The position numbers and the translations under genes are program-made. From Methylobacterium durans (GTDB taxonomy: Bacteria > Pseudomonadota > Alphaproteobacteria > Rhizobiales > Beijerinckiaceae), in NCBI RefSeq assembly GCF_003173715.1, contig NZ_CP029550.1, positions 6,402,001 to 6,466,000 of the forward strand: 64,000 bases of DNA, in the 5' to 3' direction. The notes beneath the pieces were generated by a model. The model did no database searches. It worked only from the letters and a program-made list of their open reading frames with translations, and was not told the DNA's origin. Position 1 is the first letter of the stretch. Each line of letters begins with the position of its first letter. Below are positions 37,825 to 45,147 of this stretch, in pieces.

Positions 37825-38076
37825 TCAGGCCTCGCCGAAGGCGGAGACGAGGGAGAGGCAGCGGCGCCGCAAGTCCGGGTCGGGGATGCGCCGGAAGGCC
37901 GCCAGGAGGGCCGCGCATTCCGCCTCCGACGCCTCCGCGCTGCCCATCGCCCCCTCGGTCCGAGACAGGTCGGCCAGTGGCACCTCCAGCGTCTCGGCGA
38001 TCCGCAGAAGGATGCGGGCCCGCTCCGAAACGGTCGGAACGGCGCGCAACAGGGACGAGGCGCCCACTTCCGTCAT
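37825..38076 (-). CDS. small protein resembling the C-terminal part of an XRE-type regulator
   Basis: 83 residues: SERARILLRIAETLEVPLADLSRTEG, then ECAALLAAFRRIPDPDLRRRCLSLVSAFGEA. The two segments look like the linker and C-terminal helix pair that follow the helix-turn-helix in many Methylobacterium XRE-family proteins, but no HTH precedes. Could be a truncated regulator or dimerisation partner. Start at ATG 38076. Confidence 0.55.
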   Translation of the reverse strand: MTEVGASSLLRAVPTVSERARILLRIAETLEVPLADLSRTEGAMGSAEASEAECAALLAAFRRIPDPDLRRRCLSLVSAFGEA

Positions 38077-38209
38077 CGTGTACCCCCGAACTGATCTAAC
38101 GTCAGGGTTGCACGCGATACCCGGCTGATCGCCCCGGCCAAGTTGGTTGCGCGCGATCAAATTTCCTTGAGGAACCGGATTCCGCGCCCCTGCGCGGCGA
38201 CTGCCCTCG

Positions 38210-38521
38210 TCAGGCGGGGCCCGCCGCCAGCAGAATCACGCCCCCGAACACCCCCGCTCCGAGGATGCGCCGCCACGGGTTCACGCCGCGAACGATCTCA
38301 TCGACGGACCAGACCACGAGGCAGGCCGTCGCGGCGAGGCGCAGGACGCGCCCCGCGCCGTCATCCGGCCCCATGAGATGCGCGGCGAGGCTGCCGGCTG
38401 CGAACATCCAGAGCGGCGCGTTCGGCCATTGCGCGACCGTGATCCGACCCGTCTCCCGATCGCGGAAGGCCCAGTCGAGGGCTCGGCGCAGGCGCGAGGG
38501 CGGCTCAGGCGCCCTGGCCAC
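38210..38521 (-). CDS. hypothetical membrane protein
   Basis: 103 residues from a GTG at 38521. RALDWAFRDRETGRITVAQWPNAPLWMFAAGSLAAHLMGPDDGAGRVLRLAATACLVVWSVDEIVRGVNPWRRILGAGVFGGVILLAAGPA: three short hydrophobic helices. WPN.PLW.F.... and DEI.RG.NP.RR.LG resemble a conserved bacterial family of unknown function. Overlaps the upstream small gene by 17 bp. Confidence 0.7.
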   Translation of the reverse strand: MARAPEPPSRLRRALDWAFRDRETGRITVAQWPNAPLWMFAAGSLAAHLMGPDDGAGRVLRLAATACLVVWSVDEIVRGVNPWRRILGAGVFGGVILLAAGPA

Positions 38522-38690
38522 CGTCGGCCTGGCGGATCGGCGCGCAGATCTGCGGGCTGACCTTGTCGAGATGCACGCAGGCATTGTCGCGGTACCACGC
38601 GCGCAGCTGCGGCTGCGAGGGCGCGACGTACATGGCGACGAGGACGAAGCCCGCAGCGATCAGGATGAGGAGGAGAAGAAGATTGCGCAT
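38505..38690 (-). CDS. small membrane-anchored protein
   Basis: 61 residues. One N-terminal helix (MRNLLLLLILIAAGFVLVAMYV), then a polar tail with two cysteines (WYRDNACVHLDKVSPQICAP) that could form a disulphide outside the cytoplasm. Function unknown. Confidence 0.6.
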   Translation of the reverse strand: MRNLLLLLILIAAGFVLVAMYVAPSQPQLRAWYRDNACVHLDKVSPQICAPIRQADGGQGA

Positions 38691-38783
38691 GTCGGTGACT
38701 CCGCGTGGGCGATCCCCCTGACCGGGCACGGCTGGACCATACCAGACTGCGCGGGATGCAGTCTGCGCGGTGCCGCTCGCGAA

Positions 38784-38815
38784 ACGGCCCGCCTCCTGGG
38801 GAGGAGGCGGGCCGT
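38784..38815. terminator. strong hairpin upstream of small membrane gene
   Basis: ACGGCCCGCCTCCT, GGGG, AGGAGGCGGGCCGT: 14-bp perfect stem. Followed by TTTC on the minus strand. Confidence 0.6.
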
Positions 38816-39064
38816 GTCGGCCTTGGGAAGGCCTGTCGGTTGTTGAGACCTCAGACCGAACGCGCCGCGGCTCCGCTTGTTCCAGGCCGATTCGCGTTAA
38901 CGGACCCGGGCATTTCGGCGAGGTCTTAACGCTTCGTCAACGCTGCAATGTGGATAGCCTGTGCAACCCGTTAAGCCGTGATGAATCACACTGCGAAAAT
39001 GCGACCGATCCGCGATCCTCGATTTCAGCCCGCATGAGGCGGGCGCGTTGCGGTCGAGGATGTC

Positions 39065-39154
39065 ATGAGCGAGCGGATCGAGGACCTGAAGTTCATCATG
39101 ACGCTGGGCTTCGTCGTGCTGTGCGGCAGCGGCCTCAGCGCGCTCCTGCACTGA
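39065..39154 (+). CDS. 29-residue single-helix membrane microprotein
   Basis: MSERIEDLKFIMTLGFVVLCGSGLSALLH. GAGGAT lies just upstream of the ATG. Layout (charged N-terminus, one helix ending in small residues and Leu-Leu) is like the 30-residue protein at 13298. Confidence 0.55.
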   Translation: MSERIEDLKFIMTLGFVVLCGSGLSALLH

Positions 39155-39164
39155 CCCCCTTCCC

Positions 39165-39479
39165 TCAGGCGGCCGGAGCCGCGATTCGGGTCTCGGGAAG
39201 GCGCGGATAGGCGCGCCGCAGCGCTTCGCGCGCCTCGGAGGGAAGCTGAGGCTCGTCGGCTGCAGGGCTGGCCAGGACGACGTCGTGGGCGGGCCCGGGC
39301 CGCGTGCGGGACATGGCAGTGGTGCGCGGCGCGAGCTGCACTGGCTGGCCTGAGCGCAGAAAGCCCTTGAGCTCCACGGACTTGGCGCGGCGCTCGGCGC
39401 GGGCGAGGATCAGACCGAGCGCGAGCGTGATCAGGCCGGCGGTCTCCAGTGCGATCGCGATCACATATCCCGGGGCCAT
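39165..39479 (-). CDS. single-pass membrane hypothetical protein
   Basis: 104 residues. N-terminal helix MAPGYVIAIALETAGLITLALGLILARAERRAKSVELKGFL, then a polar tail (EAREALRRAYPRLPETRI). GGGAAG site before ATG 39479. Function unknown. Confidence 0.55.
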   Translation of the reverse strand: MAPGYVIAIALETAGLITLALGLILARAERRAKSVELKGFLRSGQPVQLAPRTTAMSRTRPGPAHDVVLASPAADEPQLPSEAREALRRAYPRLPETRIAAPAA

Positions 39480-39663
39480 GGCTTCCCATTCCGACGTCCC
39501 GCCTCCCGAGGGCCGGGGGCTCAACACCCGGTTTCGATTCCAATGGTTAGTGAAAGCTTAACCGTACCGCGGCGTACGGACGCTCATCCCGGAACGGGAC
39601 AGGGCGCGGCGCCGGGGGCGAGGCTTTCTTAACCGTTCCGACCGGGCGCCGACGGACGGTCCC

Positions 39664-40788
39664 TCAGGGGATCCGCAGGCCGGATTCGGCGAGCGGCACC
39701 TCGATCCGGCAGGCGAAGCCCTCGGGCGCGAAGCGGAGATGCGTCCGGGCCTCGAGATCGGCCGGAAGGACCCGCTCGAGCAGCGTCGTGCCGAAGCCCG
39801 CACGGGTCGGCGGCGGAACGGGCTGCGCCGCGCCCGTCTCGACCCAGCGCAGAACCAGCCGCGGCCTCCCGCCCCGCCCCGCGATGCGCCAGCGGACCGA
39901 GACGCTCCCGGTCTCGCCGGCGAGCGCCCCGAACTTGATGGCGTTCGTGGCGAGCTCGTGGAGGGCGAGGCCGATCAGCTCGGCGGCGCGCGCGTGCAGG
40001 CCGACGGCCGGGCCCGCGACGCGGATCCGGCCGCGCTCGGGCATCTCGAAGGCCGCGAGTTCCTCGCCGGCGAGGAGAGCGAGGTCGAGGCCGGGGCGGC
40101 TCTGCAGCGCGGCGATCTTCAGCCGCCCGGCCGTCCGCAACCGGTCGTCGAGATGCGTGACGAGTTCGTCCGCCGCCGCCGTGCTGTCGGCCGTGCGGCG
40201 CACGATCGAGCGCACCAGGGCGAGGGTGGCGCGGACCTCCCGCACGGCGCGCGCACGGGCACCCTCCTCCGCCGTGTCGGACCCGAACCCGCGAGCCAGG
40301 CCGGCCTCGGCCTCCTCGGCGACCTCCCGGACGCGCGCATGCGGCCGCGGCTCGGTCCAGCCCTCGCCCGCGATCTCCCGCTGAAGGGAAATCCAGTGGG
40401 TGAGCGCGCCGTCCTCGTCCCGCAGCGGCGTGATGTTCCAGTGCAGGATGTAGGGGCTCCCGTCCTTGCGGTAGTTCGTGGTCGTGCCCTCGAACGCCTC
40501 CCGGGTCGTGAGGTCCGCGCGCAGGCGGTCGAGGGCGGCCCGGTCGGTCAGAGGACCCTGCAGGAGGCGCGGCGTACGGCCGGTGACCTCGTCCGCCGCG
40601 TAGCCCGTCAGGCGGGTGAAGGCGGGGTTGACGTAGGCGATGACCGGACCGGGCGGCTCCAGTTCCGCGGTCGTGATGACGACCGCCTCACCGATCGCGT
40701 CTAGCGCTATACGGAAGGGTGGCGACCGAAATTTGTAATTGTGCTGATCGCCGCCTTCAGCATTCGCTGTGCTGGAATACGAGGACAT
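39664..40788 (-). CDS. PAS-domain HWE-type sensor histidine kinase, phospho-acceptor His apparently absent
   Basis: 374 residues. PAS domain at about 28-140 (RIALDAIGEAVVITTAELEPPGPVIAYVNPAFTRLTGYAADEVTGRTPRLLQGPLTDRAALDRLRADLTTREAFEGTTTNYRKDGSPYILHWNITPLRD): LOV-like order but without the photoactive Cys in GRTPRLLQG. The kinase part has the N box LALHELATNAIKFGAL and GFGTTLLERVLP of HWE kinases. The dimerisation helix reads REVRATLALVRSIVRRTADS, where family members normally have NHRVKNTLA, so the His is not seen. Could be a partner or pseudokinase. The start is tentative, as no strong ribosome-binding site is seen. Confidence 0.75.
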   Translation of the reverse strand: MSSYSSTANAEGGDQHNYKFRSPPFRIALDAIGEAVVITTAELEPPGPVIAYVNPAFTRLTGYAADEVTGRTPRLLQGPLTDRAALDRLRADLTTREAFEGTTTNYRKDGSPYILHWNITPLRDEDGALTHWISLQREIAGEGWTEPRPHARVREVAEEAEAGLARGFGSDTAEEGARARAVREVRATLALVRSIVRRTADSTAAADELVTHLDDRLRTAGRLKIAALQSRPGLDLALLAGEELAAFEMPERGRIRVAGPAVGLHARAAELIGLALHELATNAIKFGALAGETGSVSVRWRIAGRGGRPRLVLRWVETGAAQPVPPPTRAGFGTTLLERVLPADLEARTHLRFAPEGFACRIEVPLAESGLRIP

Positions 40789-41041
40789 CTTTGGAGCGAG
40801 CCCTTGCCGGTGCTTCCTGGCGACGCTTCGACGTCGGGAACTCGACGCGCACGCGACCGGCGTCCGGCATTCTAGCAACGTTTACGGCACGCTGCGCCGT
40901 TGGAACCTTACGCACGGTGTCGCGTGTCCCGATCCGCACGCATCGTCCCGCGCCGCTTGCCGGAGGATCGCCATCGGTTCGGCGTATCGAGCGCGGCCGA
41001 ACCTTTCGCTAGATTGGGCCGGACCCGCGAGGAAGCGCCGC

Positions 41042-41512
41042 ATGCATGTCCGAAGGCCCGCCATCCTGTTCGTCTGTCTCGGCAACATCTGCCGCTCGCC
41101 GCTCGCGGAGGCGGCGTTCCGGCGCGAGGCGGAGCGGGCGGGGCTCGACGCGGAGGTGGATTCGGCCGGCACGGGCGCGTGGCACGTGGGCGAACCGCCC
41201 GACCGTCGCGCCCGGGCGATCGCGCGGCGCCACGGCATCGACATCTCCGCCTATCGCGCCCGGCAGGTGAGCGAGGGCGATTTCGCACGCTTCAGCCACG
41301 TCGTCGCCCTCGACGGCGAGAACCTCGCGCGGCTGGAGCGGATGCGTCCCGAGGGCGGTGCCGCGCTCTCGCTCCTGCTCGACCACGTGCCGGGCCGGGC
41401 CGGCGAGGCGGTGGCGGACCCCTATTACGGGGCCGATGACGGCTTCGCCGTGACCTGGGCCGACGTGGAGGCGGGGGCCCGTGCCCTCGTGGCCGGCCTC
41501 CTGAGCCGGTGA
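41042..41512 (+). CDS. low-molecular-weight protein-tyrosine-phosphatase
   Basis: 156 residues. P-loop FVCLGNICRSPLAEAAF (CX5R) and catalytic acid in ADPYYGADDGF. Dephosphorylates phosphotyrosine or low-molecular aryl phosphates. Overlaps the next start by 4 bp (GTGA), so coupled with the fructosamine-kinase-like gene; a joint protein-repair/dephosphorylation role is speculative. Confidence 0.93.
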   Translation: MHVRRPAILFVCLGNICRSPLAEAAFRREAERAGLDAEVDSAGTGAWHVGEPPDRRARAIARRHGIDISAYRARQVSEGDFARFSHVVALDGENLARLERMRPEGGAALSLLLDHVPGRAGEAVADPYYGADDGFAVTWADVEAGARALVAGLLSR

Positions 41513-42312
41513 CGGGGCTCGCCGAGGTCGGTGCCGCCCTGCTCGGGGGCCGGCTCGTCCGGACCCGGCCGATGGGCGGCGGCGATCTGTCGAGCCTCGT
41601 CGGCATCGTCCTCGCCGACGGACGCGAGGCCGTCGTCAAGGACGGCCCGGACCCGCTCGCGGAGGCCGCGATGCTGCGCGCCATCCGGGCGAGCGGCGCG
41701 CCCGCGCCGGCCGTGTTCGCGGCCGATGCCCGCGCGCTGGTGATGGAGCGGCTTCCCGCGCAGGGCGCGCGGGGCGCCGACGCGGATCTCGGCCGTGCCG
41801 TGGCGCGCCTGCACGCGGCGACCGGCGCGCGCTACGGCTGGGACCGGGACTACGCCTTCGGACCGGTCGCGATCCGCAACGGCTGGAGCACGAACTGGGC
41901 CGCGTTCTTCGCCGAGCGCCGCCTCGCCTGCCACCTGCCCCACCTCGAACCCAGCCTCGCCCGCCGCGTCGAGGCGCTCGCCGCTGCCCTGCCGGGCCGC
42001 CTGCCCGCGAACCCGCGTCCGGCCCTGCTCCACGGCGATCTCTGGGGCGGCAACGTGCTCCTCGACGGCCCGCGGGTCTCGGGCCTGATCGACCCGGCCT
42101 GCTACCACGGCCACGCCGAGGTCGACCTCGCCATGCTCTCCCTGTTCGGCCAGCCCGGTTCCTCCTTCCGCGAGGCCTACGGGCCGGCCGAGCCGGGTTT
42201 CGCCGAGCGGGTGCCGATCTATCAGCTCTGGCCCGCCCTGGTGCATCTGCGCCTGTTCGGAGCGGGCTACCGGGGCTTGGTGGAGACCCTCCTGACGGCG
42301 GCCGGCGCGTGA
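41509..42312 (+). CDS. fructosamine kinase family protein
   Basis: 267 residues. Kinase-like fold of the FN3K/YniA family: MGGGDLSSLVGIVLADGREAVVKDG with the ATP Lys, LHATGA-like AVARLHAATGARYGWDRDYAFGPVAIRNGWSTNWAAFFAERRL, catalytic LLHGDLWGGNVLLDG and LIDPACYHGHAEVDLAML. Phosphorylates protein-bound ketoamines, leading to deglycation. GTG start. Confidence 0.9.
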   Translation: MTGLAEVGAALLGGRLVRTRPMGGGDLSSLVGIVLADGREAVVKDGPDPLAEAAMLRAIRASGAPAPAVFAADARALVMERLPAQGARGADADLGRAVARLHAATGARYGWDRDYAFGPVAIRNGWSTNWAAFFAERRLACHLPHLEPSLARRVEALAAALPGRLPANPRPALLHGDLWGGNVLLDGPRVSGLIDPACYHGHAEVDLAMLSLFGQPGSSFREAYGPAEPGFAERVPIYQLWPALVHLRLFGAGYRGLVETLLTAAGA

Positions 42313-42380
42313 TGCGGCTCACAGTCCCGAAGGGGCGTCCCGCGCTTCAATGCCGGCCTCGCACACGCACAGGTGTCGCC

Positions 42381-42569
42381 ATGCAGGACGCTCACACGAC
42401 GCTCATGACCGCGCTTCGCAGCATCATCGCGGACGGGGCGGACCCGCGGCCGGCCATCGCGCGCGCCATTGCGGGGCTCGAAGCGGAGAGGCCGCGGCCC
42501 GTCGCACCGCACCGAGAGATGCCCGGCCCCTACGCCCCGAACGCGTGGTCGATCTATGCTGGGCGCTGA
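42381..42569 (+). CDS. small hypothetical protein (62 aa)
   Basis: MQDAHTTLMTALRSIIADGADPRPAIARAIAGLEAERPRPVAPHREMPGPYAPNAWSIYAGR. One amphipathic helix and a Pro-rich tail. The ATG at 42381 is preferred to 42309 because the helix starts there. No family recognised. Confidence 0.45.
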   Translation: MQDAHTTLMTALRSIIADGADPRPAIARAIAGLEAERPRPVAPHREMPGPYAPNAWSIYAGR

Positions 42570-42839
42570 TCGCGCGACGGACGGCGCCCTCGCGATGTCA
42601 CGAGAGGGATAAGCAGGGCTGCACGATGTGAGGGGCCGCCGAACGCCGCGGGCTTCAGGCGCGACGACACGATCGGCTCCACCGGCACGAGCTGCTCGGG
42701 CTCCTCGGGCAGCAGGGCGCGACCGATGCGGGCTCCGGCGCGTCGCTGGGTCCCCGCGGCAGCGGATCCGGCAGCCACCTGGAAGGCCCGGAGCGATCCG
42801 CGCCATTCGGGATCGCGGTCCGCGGAGGCATCGAACGCG
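42570..42839. other. intergenic region next to the island boundary
   Basis: 270 bp. One minus-strand frame is open (about 42,554-42,778, with ARIGRALLPEEPEQLVPVEPIVSSRLKPAAFGGPSHRA), but it has no convincing start and runs into the tRNA terminator, so it is not called. Confidence 0.4.
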
Positions 42840-42860
42840 AAAAGCCGGCTCGCGCCGGCT
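42840..42860 (-). terminator. terminator downstream of the tRNA-Gly 3' fragment
   Basis: Minus strand: AGCCGGC, GCGA, GCCGGCT, TTT, 26 bp after the CCA end of the tRNA fragment. Confidence 0.75.
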
Positions 42861-42885
42861 CATGCAGACAATCGGTTGGGAAAAT

Positions 42886-42934
42886 TGGAGCGGGCGAAGG
42901 GATTCGAACCCTCGACCCCAACCTTGGCAAGGTT
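42886..42934 (-). other. att site: 3' fragment of tRNA-Gly(GCC)
   Basis: On the minus strand this reads the anticodon stem-loop (AACCTTGCCAAGGTT, anticodon GCC), variable loop, T arm (GGGTTCGAATCCC) and acceptor strand with encoded CCA. The 5' part of the tRNA is missing: beyond 42934 the sequence no longer matches a tRNA D arm or the 5' GCGGGCG. A 3' tRNA fragment beside a tyrosine recombinase is the standard attachment-site duplication of an integrative element. The element lies to the right, and the restored tRNA-Gly is expected at its other end beyond the window. Confidence 0.85.
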
Positions 42935-43112
42935 AGGTTCTTCGCTTTTCGCGTGATTGCCCGACTTGGCGCGTTATCGCTAAGCGACTGATGCGGCTTG
43001 TCCTTCCGCCGATTTCGGATTTGCTTGTGATTTCGCGGATGGGCTCCGACTTCAGCCCATCTGGTTCCGCCGTGGTTCCGCGGCGGGCGCGGAACTTGGA
43101 TTGGGGGCGAAC

Positions 43113-44303
43113 TTGCCGAAGATCACGAAGCGACTTGTCGACAGCCTCACACCTGATCCTTTCGCAGAGGTCTACGCTTGGGACACCGAGCTGAAAGGGT
43201 TCGGCGTGCGGGTCATGCCGAGCGGTGTGGCCAGCTACGTCGTGAAATACCGCACGGCAGAGGGGCGCCAGCGCAAGCTCGCGATCGCTCGTGTTGGCGC
43301 CGCGACGCCTGACGAGGTACGCAAGGTGGCCAGAGAGAAGCTGGGAGCGGTCGTGCGAGGCGCAGACCCTTCCGCGGAGCGCCACAAGATCCGGGGAGCT
43401 GTGACCGTCGCTGAGCTGTGCGACCTCTACCTAGCGGATGCCGTTGGCCGCGTGAAGGCTTCGACGCTGGCTATGGACCGCAGCCGCATCGAGCGGCACG
43501 TCAAGCCGCTGCTCGGTGCTCGTCGAGTCCCTGCCCTCACTTCCGACGACGTGGAGGCCATGCAGCGCGCCATCGAGGCTGGGAAGACGGCCGCAGCGCG
43601 CGTCGGAGTCGGTGGCGTCACCACCGGCGGCAAGGGAGTAGCTTCGCGCACCGTGGGCATGCTGGGGACCATCCTCGAGTTCGCCAAGCGCAAGAAGATC
43701 ATCACCGCCAACCCGGCGCGCGGCGTTCAGAGGGCGCCTGACGGCAGGCAGCGGCGGTTCTTGTCAGCCGTCGAACTCGGCCGCCTCGGCCAGGCCATGC
43801 GCGAGGCCGAGAACGACGGCGAGACTGCCACCGGCATCGCGGCCGTGCGCTTTCTCCTGCTGACTGGCTGCCGGCGCATGGAAGCACTCGCCCTCCCTCG
43901 CGCGTGGCTCGACGAGGAGCATAGTTGCATCCGGTTTGGAGACACCAAAAGCGGGGCTCAGTTGCGTCCGATCGGCAAGGCGGCCTTTGGCGCCCTGCCC
44001 TTCCTCAACGGCTCGCCGTGGGCGTTTCCGGCCGGTCGTGGCGACGGACACTTCGTTGGCCTGCCGAAGGTGCTGGACCGGCTGTGCGCCCGTGCCGGGC
44101 TGCAGGGCGTCACAGTGCATGTGCTGAGGCACAGCTTTGCCGCCGCAGCGGCAGCAATCGGTTACTCTGAGCTCACGATCGCGGGCCTTCTTGGGCACAG
44201 CGTGCCCGGTGTGACAGCACGCTATGCGCACGTGCCCGACGCTGTATTAGTGGCTGCTGCGGATGCCGTGGCTGGACGGATGCTTGTCGCTCTCGAGAGA
44301 TAA
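43113..44303 (+). CDS. tyrosine recombinase/integrase of the tRNA-Gly element
   Basis: About 396 residues. N-terminal DUF4102-like arm-binding domain (LVDSLTPDPFAEVYAWDTELKGFGVRVMPSGVASYVVKYRT), core-binding helices, catalytic domain with Arg in LLTGCRRMEAL, HVLRHSF (His/Arg), GLLGHS and nucleophile Tyr in VTARYAHV. Such integrases act at tRNA 3' ends, matching the adjacent tRNA-Gly fragment. TTG at 43113 is chosen because GGGGGCGA precedes it; an in-frame TTG at 43101 would add four residues. Confidence 0.92.
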   Translation: MPKITKRLVDSLTPDPFAEVYAWDTELKGFGVRVMPSGVASYVVKYRTAEGRQRKLAIARVGAATPDEVRKVAREKLGAVVRGADPSAERHKIRGAVTVAELCDLYLADAVGRVKASTLAMDRSRIERHVKPLLGARRVPALTSDDVEAMQRAIEAGKTAAARVGVGGVTTGGKGVASRTVGMLGTILEFAKRKKIITANPARGVQRAPDGRQRRFLSAVELGRLGQAMREAENDGETATGIAAVRFLLLTGCRRMEALALPRAWLDEEHSCIRFGDTKSGAQLRPIGKAAFGALPFLNGSPWAFPAGRGDGHFVGLPKVLDRLCARAGLQGVTVHVLRHSFAAAAAAIGYSELTIAGLLGHSVPGVTARYAHVPDAVLVAAADAVAGRMLVALER

Positions 44304-44814
44304 AGCTTTGAAATATTGTGTATTTATCACGTATTCGATGTGATTTATCTGCTATTTAGAATAAAAAATCGCTAAAATCTCTTGCTGTGCGGCAGTGTTT
44401 ATAGGCTGGCGTCTGAAGAATTCCAAAATTATTTGGTCGTCTTATGACTAATGCCCCCTGCAAGAGCAGATAATCATCTCTCAGTTTGGAACGTAGCGGC
44501 AGACGGAATGTTCGCTGGTGACAATTTCATCCGTCTTAGTCGCATCAAAATCAAAAAAACCTCACTTAATCAACGGCTTGTCCGTCATGAGCGGCCGCGA
44601 AATTAGCCGATAATATATATTTCAAAATAGCGGCTGAATTTGCAATCTTGTTGACAAATGATCCTGCGGGTTTGCCGGAGGTTGCTGGAATTTGCTGTGT
44701 TTGTATGGGTCTTGACTGCATTTCAAGGTAAGTATATTGCTTTCGTCGGGCGCCTCCCGCAATGTCTGGGTGGGTAGCGGGCTGGCCTCCGATGGAGAGG
44801 CCGGAGGATTGAAA
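44304..44814. promoter_or_regulatory. AT-rich 511-bp gap with candidate attP/xis-side promoter
   Basis: Far richer in A and T than everything around it (ATAAAAAATCGCTAAAATC, GATAATATATATTTC). No gene is convincing on either strand. TTGACT at 44712 and TATATT at 44733 (15-bp spacing) lie upstream of the AlpA-like gene and could be its promoter. The segment is a likely site for integration-host-factor or excisionase binding. Confidence 0.4.
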
Positions 44815-45087
44815 ATGGCTCAGAAGAAGCTGCCAATCATAGTTTCGAATTCCGGCATTAGCTCTGCTCTCGTAAAGCCGCGACTTCGGCGGTGGGAGGC
44901 TGCTCAATATCTCGCACGGCGGCACGGGGTTGAAATCGCTCCGTCAACTCTCGCCAAGTATGCGTGCCTAGGCGGAGGTCCGAAATTCCAAAAATCGGGC
45001 CGGGTGCCATTGTACCTCATCGACGAGCTAGATCATTGGGCTGTTAACAGACTTGGGCCGCTGATATGCAGCACGTCTGACAAATAG
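44815..45087 (+). CDS. AlpA/excisionase-like small DNA-binding protein
   Basis: 90 residues. RLRRWEAAQYLARRHGVEIAPSTLAKYACLGGGPKFQKSGRVPLYLIDELDHWAVNRLG is a winged HTH of the MerR/AlpA type (HTH_17) common next to integrases, where it controls excision or early transcription. GGAGG sits 7 nt before the ATG. Separated from the helicase gene by 60 bp. Confidence 0.8.
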   Translation: MAQKKLPIIVSNSGISSALVKPRLRRWEAAQYLARRHGVEIAPSTLAKYACLGGGPKFQKSGRVPLYLIDELDHWAVNRLGPLICSTSDK

Positions 45088-45147
45088 CCACCAATGGATA
45101 TTTGCGCGGGCTTCTAAAAATTCAATAGATATGACTGGGTTCTAAAC

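Noticed and set aside
42554..42778. Possible minus-strand gene before the tRNA terminator
   Set aside because: Amino-acid composition is plausible, but there is no start with a ribosome-binding site and the frame reads through the tRNA terminator.
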